Source: Anthonomus grandis grandis
Lineage: Eukaryota; Arthropoda; Insecta; Coleoptera; Curculionidae
Direction: 5' to 3'
DNA: 64,000 nt
NCBI RefSeq assembly: GCF_022605725.1
Contig: NC_065557.1
Location: 24,741,256-24,805,255 of the forward strand
Shown here: positions 1 to 11,779 of the stretch, in pieces
Layout of the letters: every line of letters starts with the position of its first letter
Position numbering within the stretch: the stretch's first letter is position 1
Position numbers and translations under genes: made by a program
The notes under the pieces: model-generated
Database searches by the model: none
Told to the model about the DNA's origin: nothing
What the model saw: only the letters and a program-made list of their open reading frames with translations

Positions 1-565
1 CTATTAATTCACTTTACACTAAATGTCGCGATCAGTACTATCTTCATACAAAATTAAATTAATACAATATAAAAACAACCAAAAAAATAAAACACTACAA
101 TGGATCAGAATGAGTGTTTTTGTTATAAATAATTTTTTTAGGAGTTTATTGTTATTTACTTTAGATAATTATGTTACCAATTAAGTTATTTTAAATTTTA
201 TAGTTCCAAGTTATGTTGTTCAAAGACCAACAAACATAAAAGAAAGAAATAGTCCATCTTTTCTCAAAGAGACCGGCTTACATTAAATAGTAATGAAACA
301 AACTCCAAGTCACAGGTTTCAAATTAATTAAATTAAAGTCAGAGGATTACATGCGTTTCGCCTATAGTAGGCAGCATCAGATTTACTTCTGTATTTCCTA
401 ATTAAAAAGAACAAAAAAGAAGCAGAGAACACCACTACATGATACAAATCAAGGGTAGAAATTAAGTTCAAATTGGTAAAATCTGCAGAGACTAGTTACT
501 ATATATTAAAATTATATAAACAAATATCGTTTTTTAAAATTTTATAAACAAGGTATTTTGGAAGG
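1..565. other. AT-rich flank, no gene seen
   Basis: No open frame or recognisable coding similarity was found here on either strand. The one structured item is a hammerhead-like motif on the minus strand at 350-380, listed separately. The interval ends where the mariner inverted repeat starts. Confidence 0.5.
350..380 (-). other. Hammerhead-like stem-loop motif, copy 1
   Basis: Read on the minus strand: CTGATG, then a short stem (GCCT with loop ACTATA and GGC), then GAAACGCATG. This resembles the order of a hammerhead core (CUGANGA, stem II, GAAA). The base expected to be A9 is not A, and there is an extra base before the stem, so the core is not canonical. The same layout recurs at 31.8, 46.0, 46.8, 48.9, 52.9 and 63.2 kb. 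No mobile-element body was identified next to this copy. Confidence 0.45.
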
Positions 566-668
566 AAAGGGAAATATTTTGGAAACATGTTCAAAAGGTC
601 AAAATAAGATTAATTAACCCCTATGTTTTAATCCGATTCTCAACGGTTTCTGAAATAATCGGTTCTGA
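566..668 (+). repeat. Left terminal inverted repeat of the mariner element
   Basis: It matches the reverse complement of 1921-2026 over about 100 bases, starting with GGGAAATATTTTGGAAAC on both sides. Only a few substitutions and a short indel separate the two arms. Confidence 0.85.
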
Positions 669-739
669 AGTTTTTGTAAGATTTTTTATTTTAAAAGCAA
701 CACAAACAAATACTAGTAAAAAAACAAAATTCCACTAAT

Positions 740-1742
740 TTAAAATGTTTTCGAAAAAACTTCCACCAACTTCAAGGTAAGCTGCAGCACTTTTGTCAAG
801 TGCTCGTGTTACACGTTTAATTCCTTGGGGATTGATTTTAATAATATTTGAAGCATTCAAAATTTGATTGTGGAGTTTTTCTACGATTTGTACTGATATT
901 TCGAACACTAGAGCTTTAATCGACCCCCAGAGGCAATAATCTAGTAAATTTAAGTCTGGTGTCAGAAAAGCGATTGTCTAAGAAATTACGCACTCGGCGA
1001 CTAAGATGAGGCGGGGCTCCATCGTGTTGAAAATACATTCGGTGTCGGACAATTAGCGGAATATCATCAAATATGTGTATCAATGGTCTTCCAAAAAGCG
1101 CAAATATCCTTCTCCAGTAGCACGCTCATCTAATACAAAAGGACCAAACAACTGGTCGTTCTGCATTCCACACCACACGTTAACACTAAATTGATGTTGA
1201 AAGTTTCATTCAAACGTGGCATGAGGATTTTTATCTGACCACTGATGTTCATTGTGTCGGTTATTAATTCCATTGGGTAAAATGAGCTTCATCGCTAAAT
1301 AAAATGTATTTATGTAAGCCTCGATTTTGTTGGATCCATTCGCAAAATTAAACCCTTAAGCCCTAATCACCCTTTTGAAAATGTTGAATATGAAAATGAT
1401 TTTTTTCCCAAGTGTCTTCCAAACGTCCACATGTGATGCTAATCGAAGTTCTTTTGTAATCCGCCTCATACTAACACCTGGGTATTCTTCGGACATATCC
1501 AGAACATTTTCTTTATTTTACACATATAGTCCTGCCTCTCGTTCAGAAATAATTCTTACGTTTGGAAACATTCCTGTTTCCTGAGCCTTTGCAATAACTG
1601 TCTGAAAAACTTTTCGATTAGGAATTCTTCGATTTGGAAAACAACGTTGGTATTCATCAAGGGCACGTAATGCGCTACCATTATAGAAACCATACACGAA
1701 TATCATGTCAGCATACTCCCTATGGGTGAATGTGTGAGGCAT
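740..1742 (-). pseudogene. Mariner-like DDE transposase, decayed
   Basis: The minus strand opens with ATG at 1742 and a 74-residue run typical of the DUF4817 DNA-binding N-terminus of insect transposases (EYADMIFVYG, FPNRRIPNR). Further on, in several frames, lie the catalytic blocks: FSDEAHF near 1285-1305 (first Asp), QHDGAPPH near 1010-1045 (second Asp), and a third block with SPDL, LLDY and LWG near 900-930. The C-terminus ends with GGSFFENIL and a stop at 740-742. Several in-frame stops and frameshifts, mainly between 950 and 1400, show it cannot make transposase. The full span, about 334 codons, is a normal length for this family. The function would be cut-and-paste transposition acting on the flanking inverted repeats. 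Confidence 0.85.
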
Positions 1743-1920
1743 TACGTAATGGAAACTTTGCTCTTTTCAAATTAAAACGCTCAGAATCAATCAACTAACT
1801 ATGCTTGTCAAAACTATCAGTCAATTAAAATAGGTATTAATAAACAATGATAAAATATATGCAACGTGAGTAAGAAATACAGAGAATGAATATATTGCAA
1901 AAATTTACAAAACAACATTA

Positions 1921-2026
1921 GAGCCTATTATTTCAGAAACGGTTAAGAATCGGATTAAAAGATATGGGTTAATTTATCTTATTTTGACCTTCTAAATAAT
2001 TATGTTTCCAAAATATTTCCCTTTTT
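1921..2026 (-). repeat. Right terminal inverted repeat of the mariner element
   Basis: Inverted partner of 566-668. The arm lies just upstream of the transposase start, so it would also hold the promoter of the transposase gene; no clear promoter motif stands out. Confidence 0.85.
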
Positions 2027-2035
2027 TGTATTTGT

Positions 2036-2067
2036 TATACTATAATAAGTTTTCTTATTATAGTATA
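2036..2067. repeat. Perfect 14-bp hairpin with TTTT loop
   Basis: The two arms, TATACTATAATAAG and CTTATTATAGTATA, are exact reverse complements around a 4-base TTTT loop. It sits about 10 bases outside the mariner right end and is not mirrored on the left side. Confidence 0.8.
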
Positions 2068-4399
2068 ATATAATAGGTTTTAATTTTCAAAAACTTTATT
2101 TTATTTTGCAGATTACTTTTTAGATAATTCTGTTAAAGAATTTTTATTAGTTTCTAAAATCTGTTTGGTTTTGCTTTAGGAAACAGAAACAAGTACATAT
2201 TAATCAAATATAATTTATCCTCTATTAAATCTGTTTGTCTTAGTAAAATAGGGATATTATTAACCTAATGTCTTTAGATGTATGAAAAAAGCACAAAAAT
2301 TCTTTCCAAATCTGTTTGGGTTAGGGAAGTTCAGTGCTAACAATATATGTTTAAATCTTTTTAGATTAGTTCTAATTTATATAATATCTGTAATAATGAA
2401 TTATGTATATGATGGTAAGTTTTTTTCCTAGAAAAATTAAATAATAAATATATTAAGGAAAAACATTGTTTTATTTTTATTTTAAAATTGGTGAATATGT
2501 AGTGGTGCTTAAGCAAGTTAAGGCGCAATAATTTTGCAAAAAAAAATTGTTTAGTAGAAAGAATACGGTCTCATAAAACATTTTAAAACAATAAAATTTT
2601 TGGATAAACCATATTTTGCACTAAAAAATAAACTAACTAAAAAAAACTTCTTACTAAATGACATCATGTTCAAAACCTTGCTATGCGACAACTCTCGTCC
2701 TGATTTGCCTACGGCTCATACAAGAAAATGTTTGATGGTGGTACAAGTTACTATAAAGTCCTTGTATAAAAAATCGATATGAGACGAAAACTTTAAACAA
2801 AGTAAACTAGTGGCCTGATACCTTTATATAATAAAATAATATATAAAGAATGAAATCTAAGAAAATAGCTTCACAATCCAGCAACGCTGTAGTGATTAGT
2901 TTGATTCTCCTGAATAGGATGTGTGTCAAATGTGAAAAATTTGACAGTTAATTATAAACGTCAGCGTTCCTAAATTAAAGGACGCAATTTGGTAAAAAAC
3001 TTTTAAAAAGTGTTGCGTTTATAATCTTTATATTTTTCTTAATTAATACAGGAATTGTTAACTTTTATGTAAAAATTCTAATTAAACTATTCTTTTTGTT
3101 AACTACAACAAAGCCGCCCAATTTCATTTTTGATAAGCGCCACCAGAGGCCACAATGTAAAAAGTCAGTGTGCGTAGAGTCTCTTCCGAGACTCTCGCTG
3201 TAACCATATTATCGAAACCACAAAACACGTTTAATTTTATATACAACCCATGTTAGAGCTGTTTTGAATCATCAGTGTTTATTTATATTAAATAATAGCT
3301 AAGCTATCGAAGTGTTTTCTTCGCCTACCAAAATCCACCACCTGGCGGGCAGAGACAATTATACAGGAATAAAGTAAAAATATTTTAGATCAATATAAAA
3401 GTAACTAGTCGGCGATAATACTCTAGTAGAATAGCCTTTTATTCGGTTAAACAAATAAGGAAATGATAACTCCTAATTTATAAATCCATCATTTGAAATA
3501 CATAAATTAATACGTTTCGCCATAATCCAGTCACGTCATAATAATCTCTACTTGTCCATCCTCATCAGTCATGCCAACCTAACAAAATGTAATAACTGTC
3601 AACAAATATGACGTTATAAGCTAAATGCGCGAAATTAAAATTTTAAAATTAAATACTACACTAGTATATTTTTAATATTTGTGCCCATAAGTAAATAGAT
3701 CGTCATCCAAATACAACATAAATTTTCGTTTTTTTTGTTACAAAATTGCTTAATCACCGTAGTATACTATTATTAATTGATAAATGCAGTACATTAACTT
3801 ATTTGCAACACCTAATCAAAAAGGCCCTATTTTCTATTAGCAACATTTTTCATTAGACGTTTGCTTTAGATATTGCGAATAATTAATAAAATAATGAGAT
3901 TTCTTATTATGAAATGTGTTTTTCCCGCCTTAATTTGGCTATGCATCTCTCCTATTTTGATAGGCCAAATTTTTCCCGTCAAAACGTTAGTTACCACATT
4001 TTCCGTTGCCGAGCAAGAGGTCGCTAGCAGATTTGTCAGAATTATTTCATTACTTTGTATGTATGCAACCACCACTTCTCTATATTTTGGTATTTTGTCA
4101 TGTAAGCCCAACCCACCGGTATGAAGGTTGAATGTGGCGGGGCCACGAACTTAAAAATATACCTGGACTGCTAATGCATATGGCCACGATACCCAAAAAT
4201 GACCACTGCATGTTGGCCGCCATTATAATAGTGGTTGTGTCCTTTTGATGTTGGCTCACACTTTGGTTTTGTTGGCAACACTAACCGTCGTTTTTTATAG
4301 CTGTTTTTCGAATGTAAGGTATGCATTATGCAACCCATTAGACATTTCGTTTTTACGGATTTCTACATGATGTGAAAACTAAAATAGCTAATTATGTAT
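2068..4399. other. Unassigned AT-rich sequence
   Basis: Short open frames at 2600-2782 (+) and 3866-4124 (both strands) show no similarity I recognise and look like chance openings. A GC-richer stretch around 3110-3200 and 4100-4300 may be an old repeat or the outer part of the LTR of element A, but no boundary can be shown. Confidence 0.4.
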
Positions 4400-4752
4400 G
4401 TAATAAATCAAGTGTATTTTAAACGATACAAAATATCAATACAAAAATGCTTTGTTTACAAAAAAACTTCTGAAGGTCAGGCGACTCTTAAAAAGTTTGG
4501 GCGTTAATTTTATGATCGAATGGAAAAAGAGCGTTTTTAAAAACAACACGTTTACAAATTATCACGACTTTTATTTCTACATGTACAGAGTCAAGAGAAA
4601 AATAAAGCTAACTGAAAATGGGTTACAAAAGTATTTATAATCTTAATATAAATGCGCTTGCATATATTCTGTATGATCATGGGTTTTCACGGGAACTCAT
4701 GTGTGGGCATAGTTCTCATAATGGTAATGTCTAAGGGTGTCTGCATATAACT
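4400..4752 (-). repeat. 3' LTR of element A (left limit uncertain)
   Basis: The LTR starts directly after the polypurine tract, reading AGTTATATGC on the minus strand at 4752; compare TGTTATAT at the LTR starts of B and C. A minus-strand AATAAA lies near 4568-4573. The far end was not found because no second copy exists in the window for comparison, so 4400 is a guess. Confidence 0.5.
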
Positions 4753-4765
4753 CCTCCGCCCTTTA
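4753..4765 (-). promoter_or_regulatory. Polypurine tract of element A
   Basis: The minus strand reads AAAGGGCGGAGG immediately before the LTR start. This is the expected plus-strand primer position in LTR retrotransposons. Confidence 0.7.
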
Positions 4766-4769
4766 GAAA

Positions 4770-4803
4770 AGAATTCTGGGGTTTGCTACAGAATTCTGGG
4801 GTT
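4770..4803. repeat. 14-bp direct repeat with palindromic core before the tract
   Basis: AGAATTCTGGGGTT occurs twice with a 6-base spacer (4770-4783 and 4790-4803). AGAATTCT is self-complementary, so the copies could also pair as a stem. It occupies the same neighbourhood as the stem-loops at the end of env in B and C. Confidence 0.7.
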
Positions 4804-4903
4804 GATGGCTGATGGATTCTTTTGGTGGTTGAATTTTTATTTCTTCACTTGGGTTTTCCTGGTCTGGTTTCCTTTTCTTCTGGGTGTTTTGCTTTTTAGG
4901 CAT

Positions 4904-6480
4904 CTATTTCTGTTTACAATTTAGTTTATTCCTATAAAATTTTATGAAGAGGAATATAATTAAAAGTAAAATTAATATATACATAGTGATTATCCATCCA
5001 TTAACGTCTGTATACATATATGAATTAATAGAGTTAATTTTTTGTTTTTGATTTTCAATTGCACTTTTTACTACACTTAATTCGTTTAAATTAACGTTAT
5101 CTAGTTTTATAGGCTTAAAATTAATTACATTATTAGAAGTAGAATAATTAGGATTAAGATTAAGCTTAGGTAATAAAATGTTTTTGAAATGAGTGTGTTC
5201 ATTGTATCAAAGTTGCGCAAAATATTGTTCTTAATTTGAACTTCGGGAGTTAGTTCCAGAAGGTAGGTTCCTCTGAGGGGGATGTTTTCGATATTGTTAC
5301 TGCATCTTTGAACAGCTACCGTGTGATTAGGGAATATAACAATCCATTTGTTGTCTTTCAACTGGAATTTTTCTTTTTCTATATGCGCTGGGACTGGTTG
5401 GCAATTGGACAGCTTTTGTGAAAACTTTAGGAGTTGAATTTCACATAGAGAATCGTCGTCGGATTTCATGGGACTGGTTTCGTAGCAAAGGAATTCCTCC
5501 GGAATGATTTCTTTACAAGATTTCTCAAAAAATACATGATTTTGCTCATTTAATATTAAATATCTGGAAACTGGTATTATCATATTAAAAGAGTTATTAC
5601 TCATTATGGGTAAAGGGTAAATATGAAAATAGTTATATTTAGCTTTTTTAACCAGTGGTATATCAATAATAAATATAATTTGATTTCCCTTGCTATAGCT
5701 CTTAATTTCTAATATTTTTTCGAAAAGTAGAAGATTTTCAGCTTGTGGAACAAAAGGCAATTTACTTTGTGTTAAATATTTTGGAATTTGGCTAATTTCT
5801 TTCAAGAGCTCATTTGATTCTATCATAAAGTTGTAAAAGATATTTATTTTGGCAAAAGTGATGGCTATCTCTATCTTTTCGAAGATATCATATACTGATT
5901 GAAACTGTGTAATTATTTGGGAAAGTAAACTTTCTAAAAATAGATAATTATAGCTGCCCATGTACTCTACTTCCATTGTACGGATAGTATTTTCGATTTG
6001 ACCTATTTTATCCTTTAAGATATTTTGATTCTTTGTTAGGTTCTTTACATTATTATCAAATATTTTTATGGACGTTTCGAGCAATGAGATTTGATCTTTA
6101 ACAATTGTTTTAATCTTTTCTTGATTATTGGATAATATTTTAATTGCATTATCGTATTTTTGACCATCATCTTAATCTAAATTTCCGGTTATGGCTTTTA
6201 TTACGGGGCCAAAGGCATTTATGAGGCCTCTTTTATTTCTATTTTTAAATAAGGGATGTAATTGGCTTAATTGTATGATTATTTTGTTTTCTAATGAAAG
6301 TGCTAAGTTTTATGTATTTTGGAAACCTATTTGGTAAGTTGCTGAGACATCGGTTTGATTTTCAAAAATATCTTTTATTCGAGCGTACTGTGTTCTTGTA
6401 AGTAATAAAATTGTCTTGATATGTTGGTTAAGTCAAATATTTGGATAAAAGACCATGAATTTACTTTACTGTAGGCTATG
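4904..6480 (-). pseudogene. env: Envelope protein of element A, broken
   Basis: Errantivirus Env is a baculovirus F-like membrane fusion protein. The minus strand shows a furin-type R-X-K-R site followed by a glycine-rich fusion-peptide-like segment near 6220-6250, then a long 319-residue ectodomain frame (6084-5125). That frame drifts out of register near 5190. Its hydrophobic last residues are therefore an artefact, and the real membrane anchor lies in another frame near 4960-5000 (GWIITMYILILLL). A TAG stop follows at 4904-4906; an open tail continues in the same frame to TAA at 4763-4765. The N-terminal third (6250-6540) has many stops. Broken; no functional protein is expected. Confidence 0.8.
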
Positions 6481-6559
6481 CCTAATTTGCTGTTCCTAAT
6501 TTTAGGTGTAGTAATCCAGGATTGTCAGTCATGTCGTGGAATATGGGTCCCTTTAGTTC

Positions 6560-9500
6560 TCCGAATGCGCAGGAGAGGTATCTGAAACAACATTTGGCGG
6601 TTGTTTTAATTCTTTTATGTGTATAATCTCCTTTTCATCAGGATTATTTTTTATGGATATTTCTACACGGTTTCTATCTAATATTTTGGAAATTACATAA
6701 GGTCCTATAAATTTATTATTCTTTTTATTTCTTGTTAAAGGGTTTTTCTTAAATACAATTTGTCCAATATGGAAGATATCATTTGTATCTCCTTTTGTGT
6801 TAAGTTTTGAAATAACCTTTTCTTTATTTGTTTGTTAATTCTCTCTTACTTTTTCGTAAACATTTTTAAGTTTGTTTTTGTGATTTTCTGCGTAATCACT
6901 AAAAAATTCTTTTGACAGAAATATATCATTAGGATCTCTGGAATTAAAGTGTCCATGTGTCAATTCAAAAGGTGTAAAATGTGTTGCGCTGTGTATTGAA
7001 ATATTGTAGGCTATAATAGCATAATCCATTAAATTTTTTTTATCTCGGGGGAAACTTTCTTTTAATAATCTTAGATGTTCAATTATGGTTGAATGAAAAC
7101 GTTCTACTATACTGTCCGATTTATGATGATATGGAGTAGTGAAATGAATTTTAATTTTGTGTAAATTTAGAATTTCTTATATCGTATCATTATTAAATTC
7201 TGATCCATTGTCGCTTATTACTTTTTCTGGTATACCGCAATAAGAGAAATATTTAATTAGTGCGTTAGATATAGTAATAGCATTTTTGCCGGGTATCTGA
7301 ATTGCTTGCACGAATTTTGAAAATGCGTCTACTAAAGTCAAATAGATTTTATCGTCATAATAAAATACATCCATGTGTACTACTTGAAAAGGTTTTGATG
7401 GTGTCTCTGTTAGCATAAGGGGTGCATATGGTAATTTTCGTGCGTATTTGGCTCTTTGGCAAACATCACAAGCATTAATATAGTCGGTTACAGTGTTTTT
7501 AATGCCTATCCAATAATAATTACGTTTTAGATATTCTAATGTTTCGTTTATACCTCTATGGTTTACTTTTCCTTCGTGGTGGTTTTTTGTTAATAAAATT
7601 TGTTCTTCTTTATCAGTTATAGTATTATGTAATTTAGTACATCTTAAGAGTTTTGGGCCATTTTCTGCAAAATGGTTTAAATAAACTTCATTAAATTTTT
7701 TATATAGATCATCTGTGTGAAAATAGATACAATATGTTCTGTTTAGGATAGTATAGTCCCTTAAAAACTCGATTATTAAATGTTCGTTATTAGTTTGAGG
7801 AATATGAATTTTTAGAATTTTATGGTGTTCATAGTTGTCTTGGTTGATTTTTAATTTAGGATAAATATGGGAAAAAACTAATATTTGATTAGTTTTGTTA
7901 TTGATCATCTCATCGAGTATTTTTATTCCGTTGTTGGTAGTTTCATTGATCGAAGAATGTTGCATTTGTGAGTCGGTTTGGTCTTGTTCATTATTTATTA
8001 TTTGAGTATCCGGTGGTCTTATTTGTATATCAGATAGAATTTTTATTTGTTCGTTTTTCGGGATTTGATGACTAGATGAGGGTTCGTTTCTGTTCGCATT
8101 TATATTTGTTGCGTCTGGTAACTCATAAAGTGTAAAACTTTCTGCTACTCGTCGCAGGTATTCTAAGGTATCTAATTGGTCTTCGAAATTTCCTGGGTTG
8201 TTAATCATTGATTCATTTTCTGTTGCATTAATTTGTATCCTAGTAAAAGCGTCGGCATTTTTGTTTAGTTTGCCTTTTTCGTACACGATATCGTAATCAA
8301 ATTCTTCTAATTTTAATCTCCAGCGTATTAATTTTGAATTTGGTTCTTTTAGTTTGGCTATCCATGCTAATGGTCGATGGTCGGTATATATTGTAAACTT
8401 TCTTCCGAATAAATATGGCCTGAAGTATTTACAAGCCCAAACTATCGGTAATAACTCTTTTTCAATCGTGCTATATTTTGTCTCGCTTTCATTAAGAGTT
8501 CTTGAGGCGTAAGCTGTGGGTTTATCTGAACCCACGGTCCCTTGCGATAAGATGGCGCCAATAGCGAAGTTAGATGCGTCTGTTGTCAATATAATTTTTT
8601 TCGTAAAATCAGGGTATTCCAGTATAGGTGCGTTAATTAACAAATTTTTACAGATATTAAAGGCAGAAATAAAATCTTGGTCGTGTATTACTTTGGATTC
8701 TTTCTTTAAGCAACGCGTTAAAGGTTTTGTTACACGTGCGAAATCTTTGATGAATTTGCGATAATAGCTGACTAATCCTAGAAAGCTTTTTATGTCTTTT
8801 TGTATTTTGGTTATCGGGATTCGGTTTAACTCCGTCTTTAGTAATAACATGTCCAAGGTAGTTAACTTCTTTTCGCAAAAATTCCGATTTATCAAGTTGA
8901 ACTTTGAAGTTGGCATTTCTTAGTCTAGTGAAAATTCGTCTTATACGACAATATGGTCCACATAGACTAGCCATTCTTCGTTTTGTAGTCCTCGCAATAT
9001 ATTATCCATTACCCGTTGAAACGTAGCGGGTGCATTTTTTAAGCCAAACTGCATTCTTTTGAATTCGTAGTATCCTCTTTCAGTGGAGAAAGCCGTTTTT
9101 TGTATGTCCTCAGGGTTTATTTCTATTTGGTGAAATCCGTTAGCTAAATCTAAGGTCGAAAAATACTGACTTTTTCCTAATTTATCGAGTATCTCCGTGA
9201 TGTTTGGTCGTTCTGGACCAATTGAACCAATTAAACCAATCGAAATTCGTAACATAAGTTTCTAATTGCTTGTTTTTCTTCTTGATTACAATGATCGACA
9301 CGAATGTTTTTTAGGTTATTTTTTAATAAATTATTATTAATATATAAATTATATATTATATATAATAATGTATGACTTATTATCATGTATTTGTTCACTA
9401 TTATCTAAGTTTTCTATTAAATTTAATTCATTGAGATTTAATAATTCTATATTAAAAGGTTTTAAAATGTTAATTGTTTTGGAAATTTCGTCACTATTAG

Positions 9501-10085
9501 TAATTACTGTTGTTATGAAGTAATTGTCAATTCGCACAATTGCTTCAGGTGTTTCAAGTTTGTCGTCGAATTTAATGTATTCAAAAATCGCTATGCCTTT
9601 TTCCTTATTGACAGGTAATTTAACAATTTGTTTTGTTCTACCGAGTATTTTGATTGAATATTTATTTGGACTTATATTTTCTTGGATAGCAGATGTAAAT
9701 TGGGTATTTTCTAGATCATAGACGATAGGTATTTTAGCAAATGGTGTTTTAATTTGTTTGTTATTAACATCTAGGATTGCTTTTAGTTGACTAAGCAAAT
9801 CAACACCTATGAGACCATCATATTTATTACTAAAATCGAAAATATAAAATTTATGATTTTCTTTAACGTTAAAAAGTTTAAAAGCTGGAATAGAAATTAC
9901 TTTGTCATGATAGGAAATCATGTGTGCAGTTTGGATTTGAAAGTCTTCATTAAAAATAAATTTCTTAAAATATTTATGTGCAATTTCTGTTGAGATTAAA
10001 CGTTTGGTACTTCCTGTGTCTATTAAAAATTTGGCGTTTATTTCGGGTATAATTATATATGGTAAGTCTGCCGATGTGTTATTTA
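6560..10085 (-). pseudogene. pol: Pol of element A: protease, RT, RNase H, integrase
   Basis: Domains in order on the minus strand. Retropepsin has DTGS near 10007-10018 and continues to 9349. Reverse transcriptase (9255-8800) contains TLDLANGFHQIEINP and FGLKNAPATFQRVMD, but its catalytic box reads YVDH instead of YVDD. RNase H (8650-8300) keeps TTDAS, the IEKEL glutamate and TDHRPL. Integrase has the H-H-C-C zinc finger (7600-7450) and catalytic Asp in HMDVF and SDNGSEF (near 7190-7210). The catalytic Glu in VERFHS lies beyond a stop at 7177. The C-terminal part runs to about 6560 with another stop at 6835-6837. Frameshifts lie near 8940 and 8800. The frame relation to gag is -1. Dead copy. 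Confidence 0.88.
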
Positions 10086-10091
10086 AAAGTA

Positions 10092-11030
10092 TTACGTCGC
10101 TTTCTTGTTGGTTGGGTCTATAGTAAAATTTGCTGAATCGTTGTCGTTTTGAGAATGTTGATGCAGATGCGGATGCATATTTTCATTTTGTGTGGGTTGG
10201 TTAAAATTGCTTGCAATAGTATCATTTGATGATTCAGTATTATTTGCATTGTTGTCGGGTTGATTATAATATGGATCATATTGATAAGGTTCTTCGTAAT
10301 TTCCTATATAGTTATTATAATCATAATCGTATTCATTGGAAATTTCCGTGTACCTCAATTGATTGGGTTTTTGTCTGGAATGGCCAGATGAAATGTACAT
10401 TGGTTCATGTAATTGTTGGACGTTGTTTTGATTCTGGTTATTATTGAATATCATTTTTTTTAACATCTATTTAGATTGTAAGCTTGATTAGAGTTGGGTC
10501 TATTAACATAATTCGGTCTTTGCGTAAAATTATATTGAGGAACGTTGTTTATCGAAAAGAAAGGGGTCCAAAAACTGGTCTCTGAACGAAATTATTTTGT
10601 GGAGCAATTTGCCTAAAAGAATTTTGATTAAAATTTGGGAAATAGGGTCGATTCTGGAAGTGCTTGGGTCTAAAATTATTTTGTGGAAAATTATTTTGTG
10701 GTTGATTTATTCTGGGAATGACGTTATGGTTATTTGGGAAATTAGGGGATCTTGCGTTTCCATTATGTGAAAAGGGTATGATTTTTGGGGTCGGTCTAAA
10801 GTTATGGGTATTAAGGGTTTTACTTCTTTGTTGACTATAAAGGAAGTTTTCTTCTTCAATTACAAGAGGCATTGCTTTTTCTAAATTTTCGGGGTTCCTA
10901 ATTCTAATATTATTTTGTAGAGTTCCGGTTAGACCTCTAATAAAAGTTTTTAAAGCTAGTTCGTCACAATTTTTTGTTCATAATTCTTTATCTGCTATTG
11001 TTAGATTTAAAGTGTTTAGTTTAGAAAATA
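10092..11030 (-). pseudogene. gag: Gag of element A, 5'-truncated
   Basis: Minus-strand frames at 10872-10549 and 10466-10092 are rich in Asn, Gln, Pro and Tyr, as in errantivirus Gag C-termini. Upstream of them, about 10980-10880 reads as a capsid-like segment (DELALKTFIRGLTG, followed by NIRIRNPENLEKAM). No CCHC zinc knuckle is seen, as is usual in gypsy-type Gag. A frameshift lies between the two frames. Recognisable Gag stops near 11030, so the N-terminus is missing. Confidence 0.75.
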
Positions 11031-11050
11031 TTAAAAATCGTGCATCTTGA

Positions 11051-11779
11051 CAACGCATACCAACATTATACGGGGTTTCGCCCTTATTTGGAGATAATGA
11101 CAAGATACGAAAAAACTATTTAACACTAACAAGAACAAGAACAAAAAATTAACAAGATAAGAACTCCTAACAAGATAAAAAGTTAAATCAAATAAGTAAT
11201 ATTTTGCAAAACTGTCAGTAAATGACGCTAAATCATTAAGCAATAATAATTGTTTATACGACAAATGGCCTCCGCATTCATGGCCAACTCCGCGAAAAAT
11301 GAACTTTGTAACTTTTTGACATAAGAATGAAATATTTTCATAAAATGTTATACATCATTTTAAAGGGAAAAAATCTTTTTAATTTAGCAAAAAAACAAAA
11401 TGGCCGCCATAAGAAAAAAAGAAGTTGAGGATGGAATCTCAGAACCGAAACGTCGCAAACGGAAACTGAATTCAGGTATGCATTGTCCTTAAAAAGTTGT
11501 CTTAATAATTTTTTACAGATTTTAAAAATACGTTGAAATAAAAAAATACAGCCCTTTTTCCATAATGCAACTTTTTGATTTTTTCCAAATATTTCAAAAT
11601 CGGAAAAAGATAAAATCGTTCTGAAAGCTGCACTAAATTAACTAAATGCCCTACAACTTTCCCCATTTAACCAATTTTCTATCTCTTATAGTTTCCAAGA
11701 TACCCATACATGTACATCCAATTTGGGCCACACTGTATATTATTTTGTTACAATTGTATAGATGGTTAAAAAATATATA
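11051..11779. other. Spacer between elements A and B
   Basis: The spacer carries no retrotransposon protein. It contains a small candidate coding exon at 11400-11474 (separate entry) and otherwise AT-rich sequence up to the TATA duplication at 11776-11779. Confidence 0.5.
11400..11474 (+). CDS. Possible small first exon with nuclear-localisation-like tail
   Basis: An ATG in a good insect start context (CAAAATGGCC) opens 25 codons with a basic run PKRRKRK, and the frame reaches a consensus-like 5' splice site (TTCAG/GTATGC). No further exon was recognised downstream, where element B is inserted. It could be a host first exon, a repeat-derived exon or chance. Function unknown. Confidence 0.3.

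Larger units (their letters stand above)
566..2026 (-). mobile_element. Tc1/mariner-superfamily transposon with ~100-bp inverted ends
   Basis: A decayed transposase on the minus strand lies between two long, strongly similar inverted repeats (566-668 and 1921-2026), giving an element of about 1.46 kb. The outermost bases and a TA target duplication could not be fixed, so the ends are approximate. Inverted ends plus a DDE transposase with a DUF4817-type N-terminus place it in the IS630-Tc1-mariner superfamily; the subfamily is not determined. Confidence 0.85.
4400..11050 (-). mobile_element. Errantivirus-like LTR retrotransposon A, 5'-truncated
   Basis: On the minus strand the order is gag (10.09-11.03 kb), protease, reverse transcriptase, RNase H, integrase, env, polypurine tract (4753-4765) and the start of a 3' LTR. 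Gag similarity fades near 11.03-11.05 kb and no 5' LTR follows, so the element has lost its promoter end. It is clearly more distant from elements B and C than they are from each other: the pol proteins align but the LTR and env tail differ. All reading frames carry stops or frameshifts. Confidence 0.85.

Noticed and set aside
3110..3360. Possible primer site and LTR edge (minus-strand TGGCGC near 3133)
   Set aside because: No LTR partner, no duplication and no downstream gag; a six-base match is not enough.
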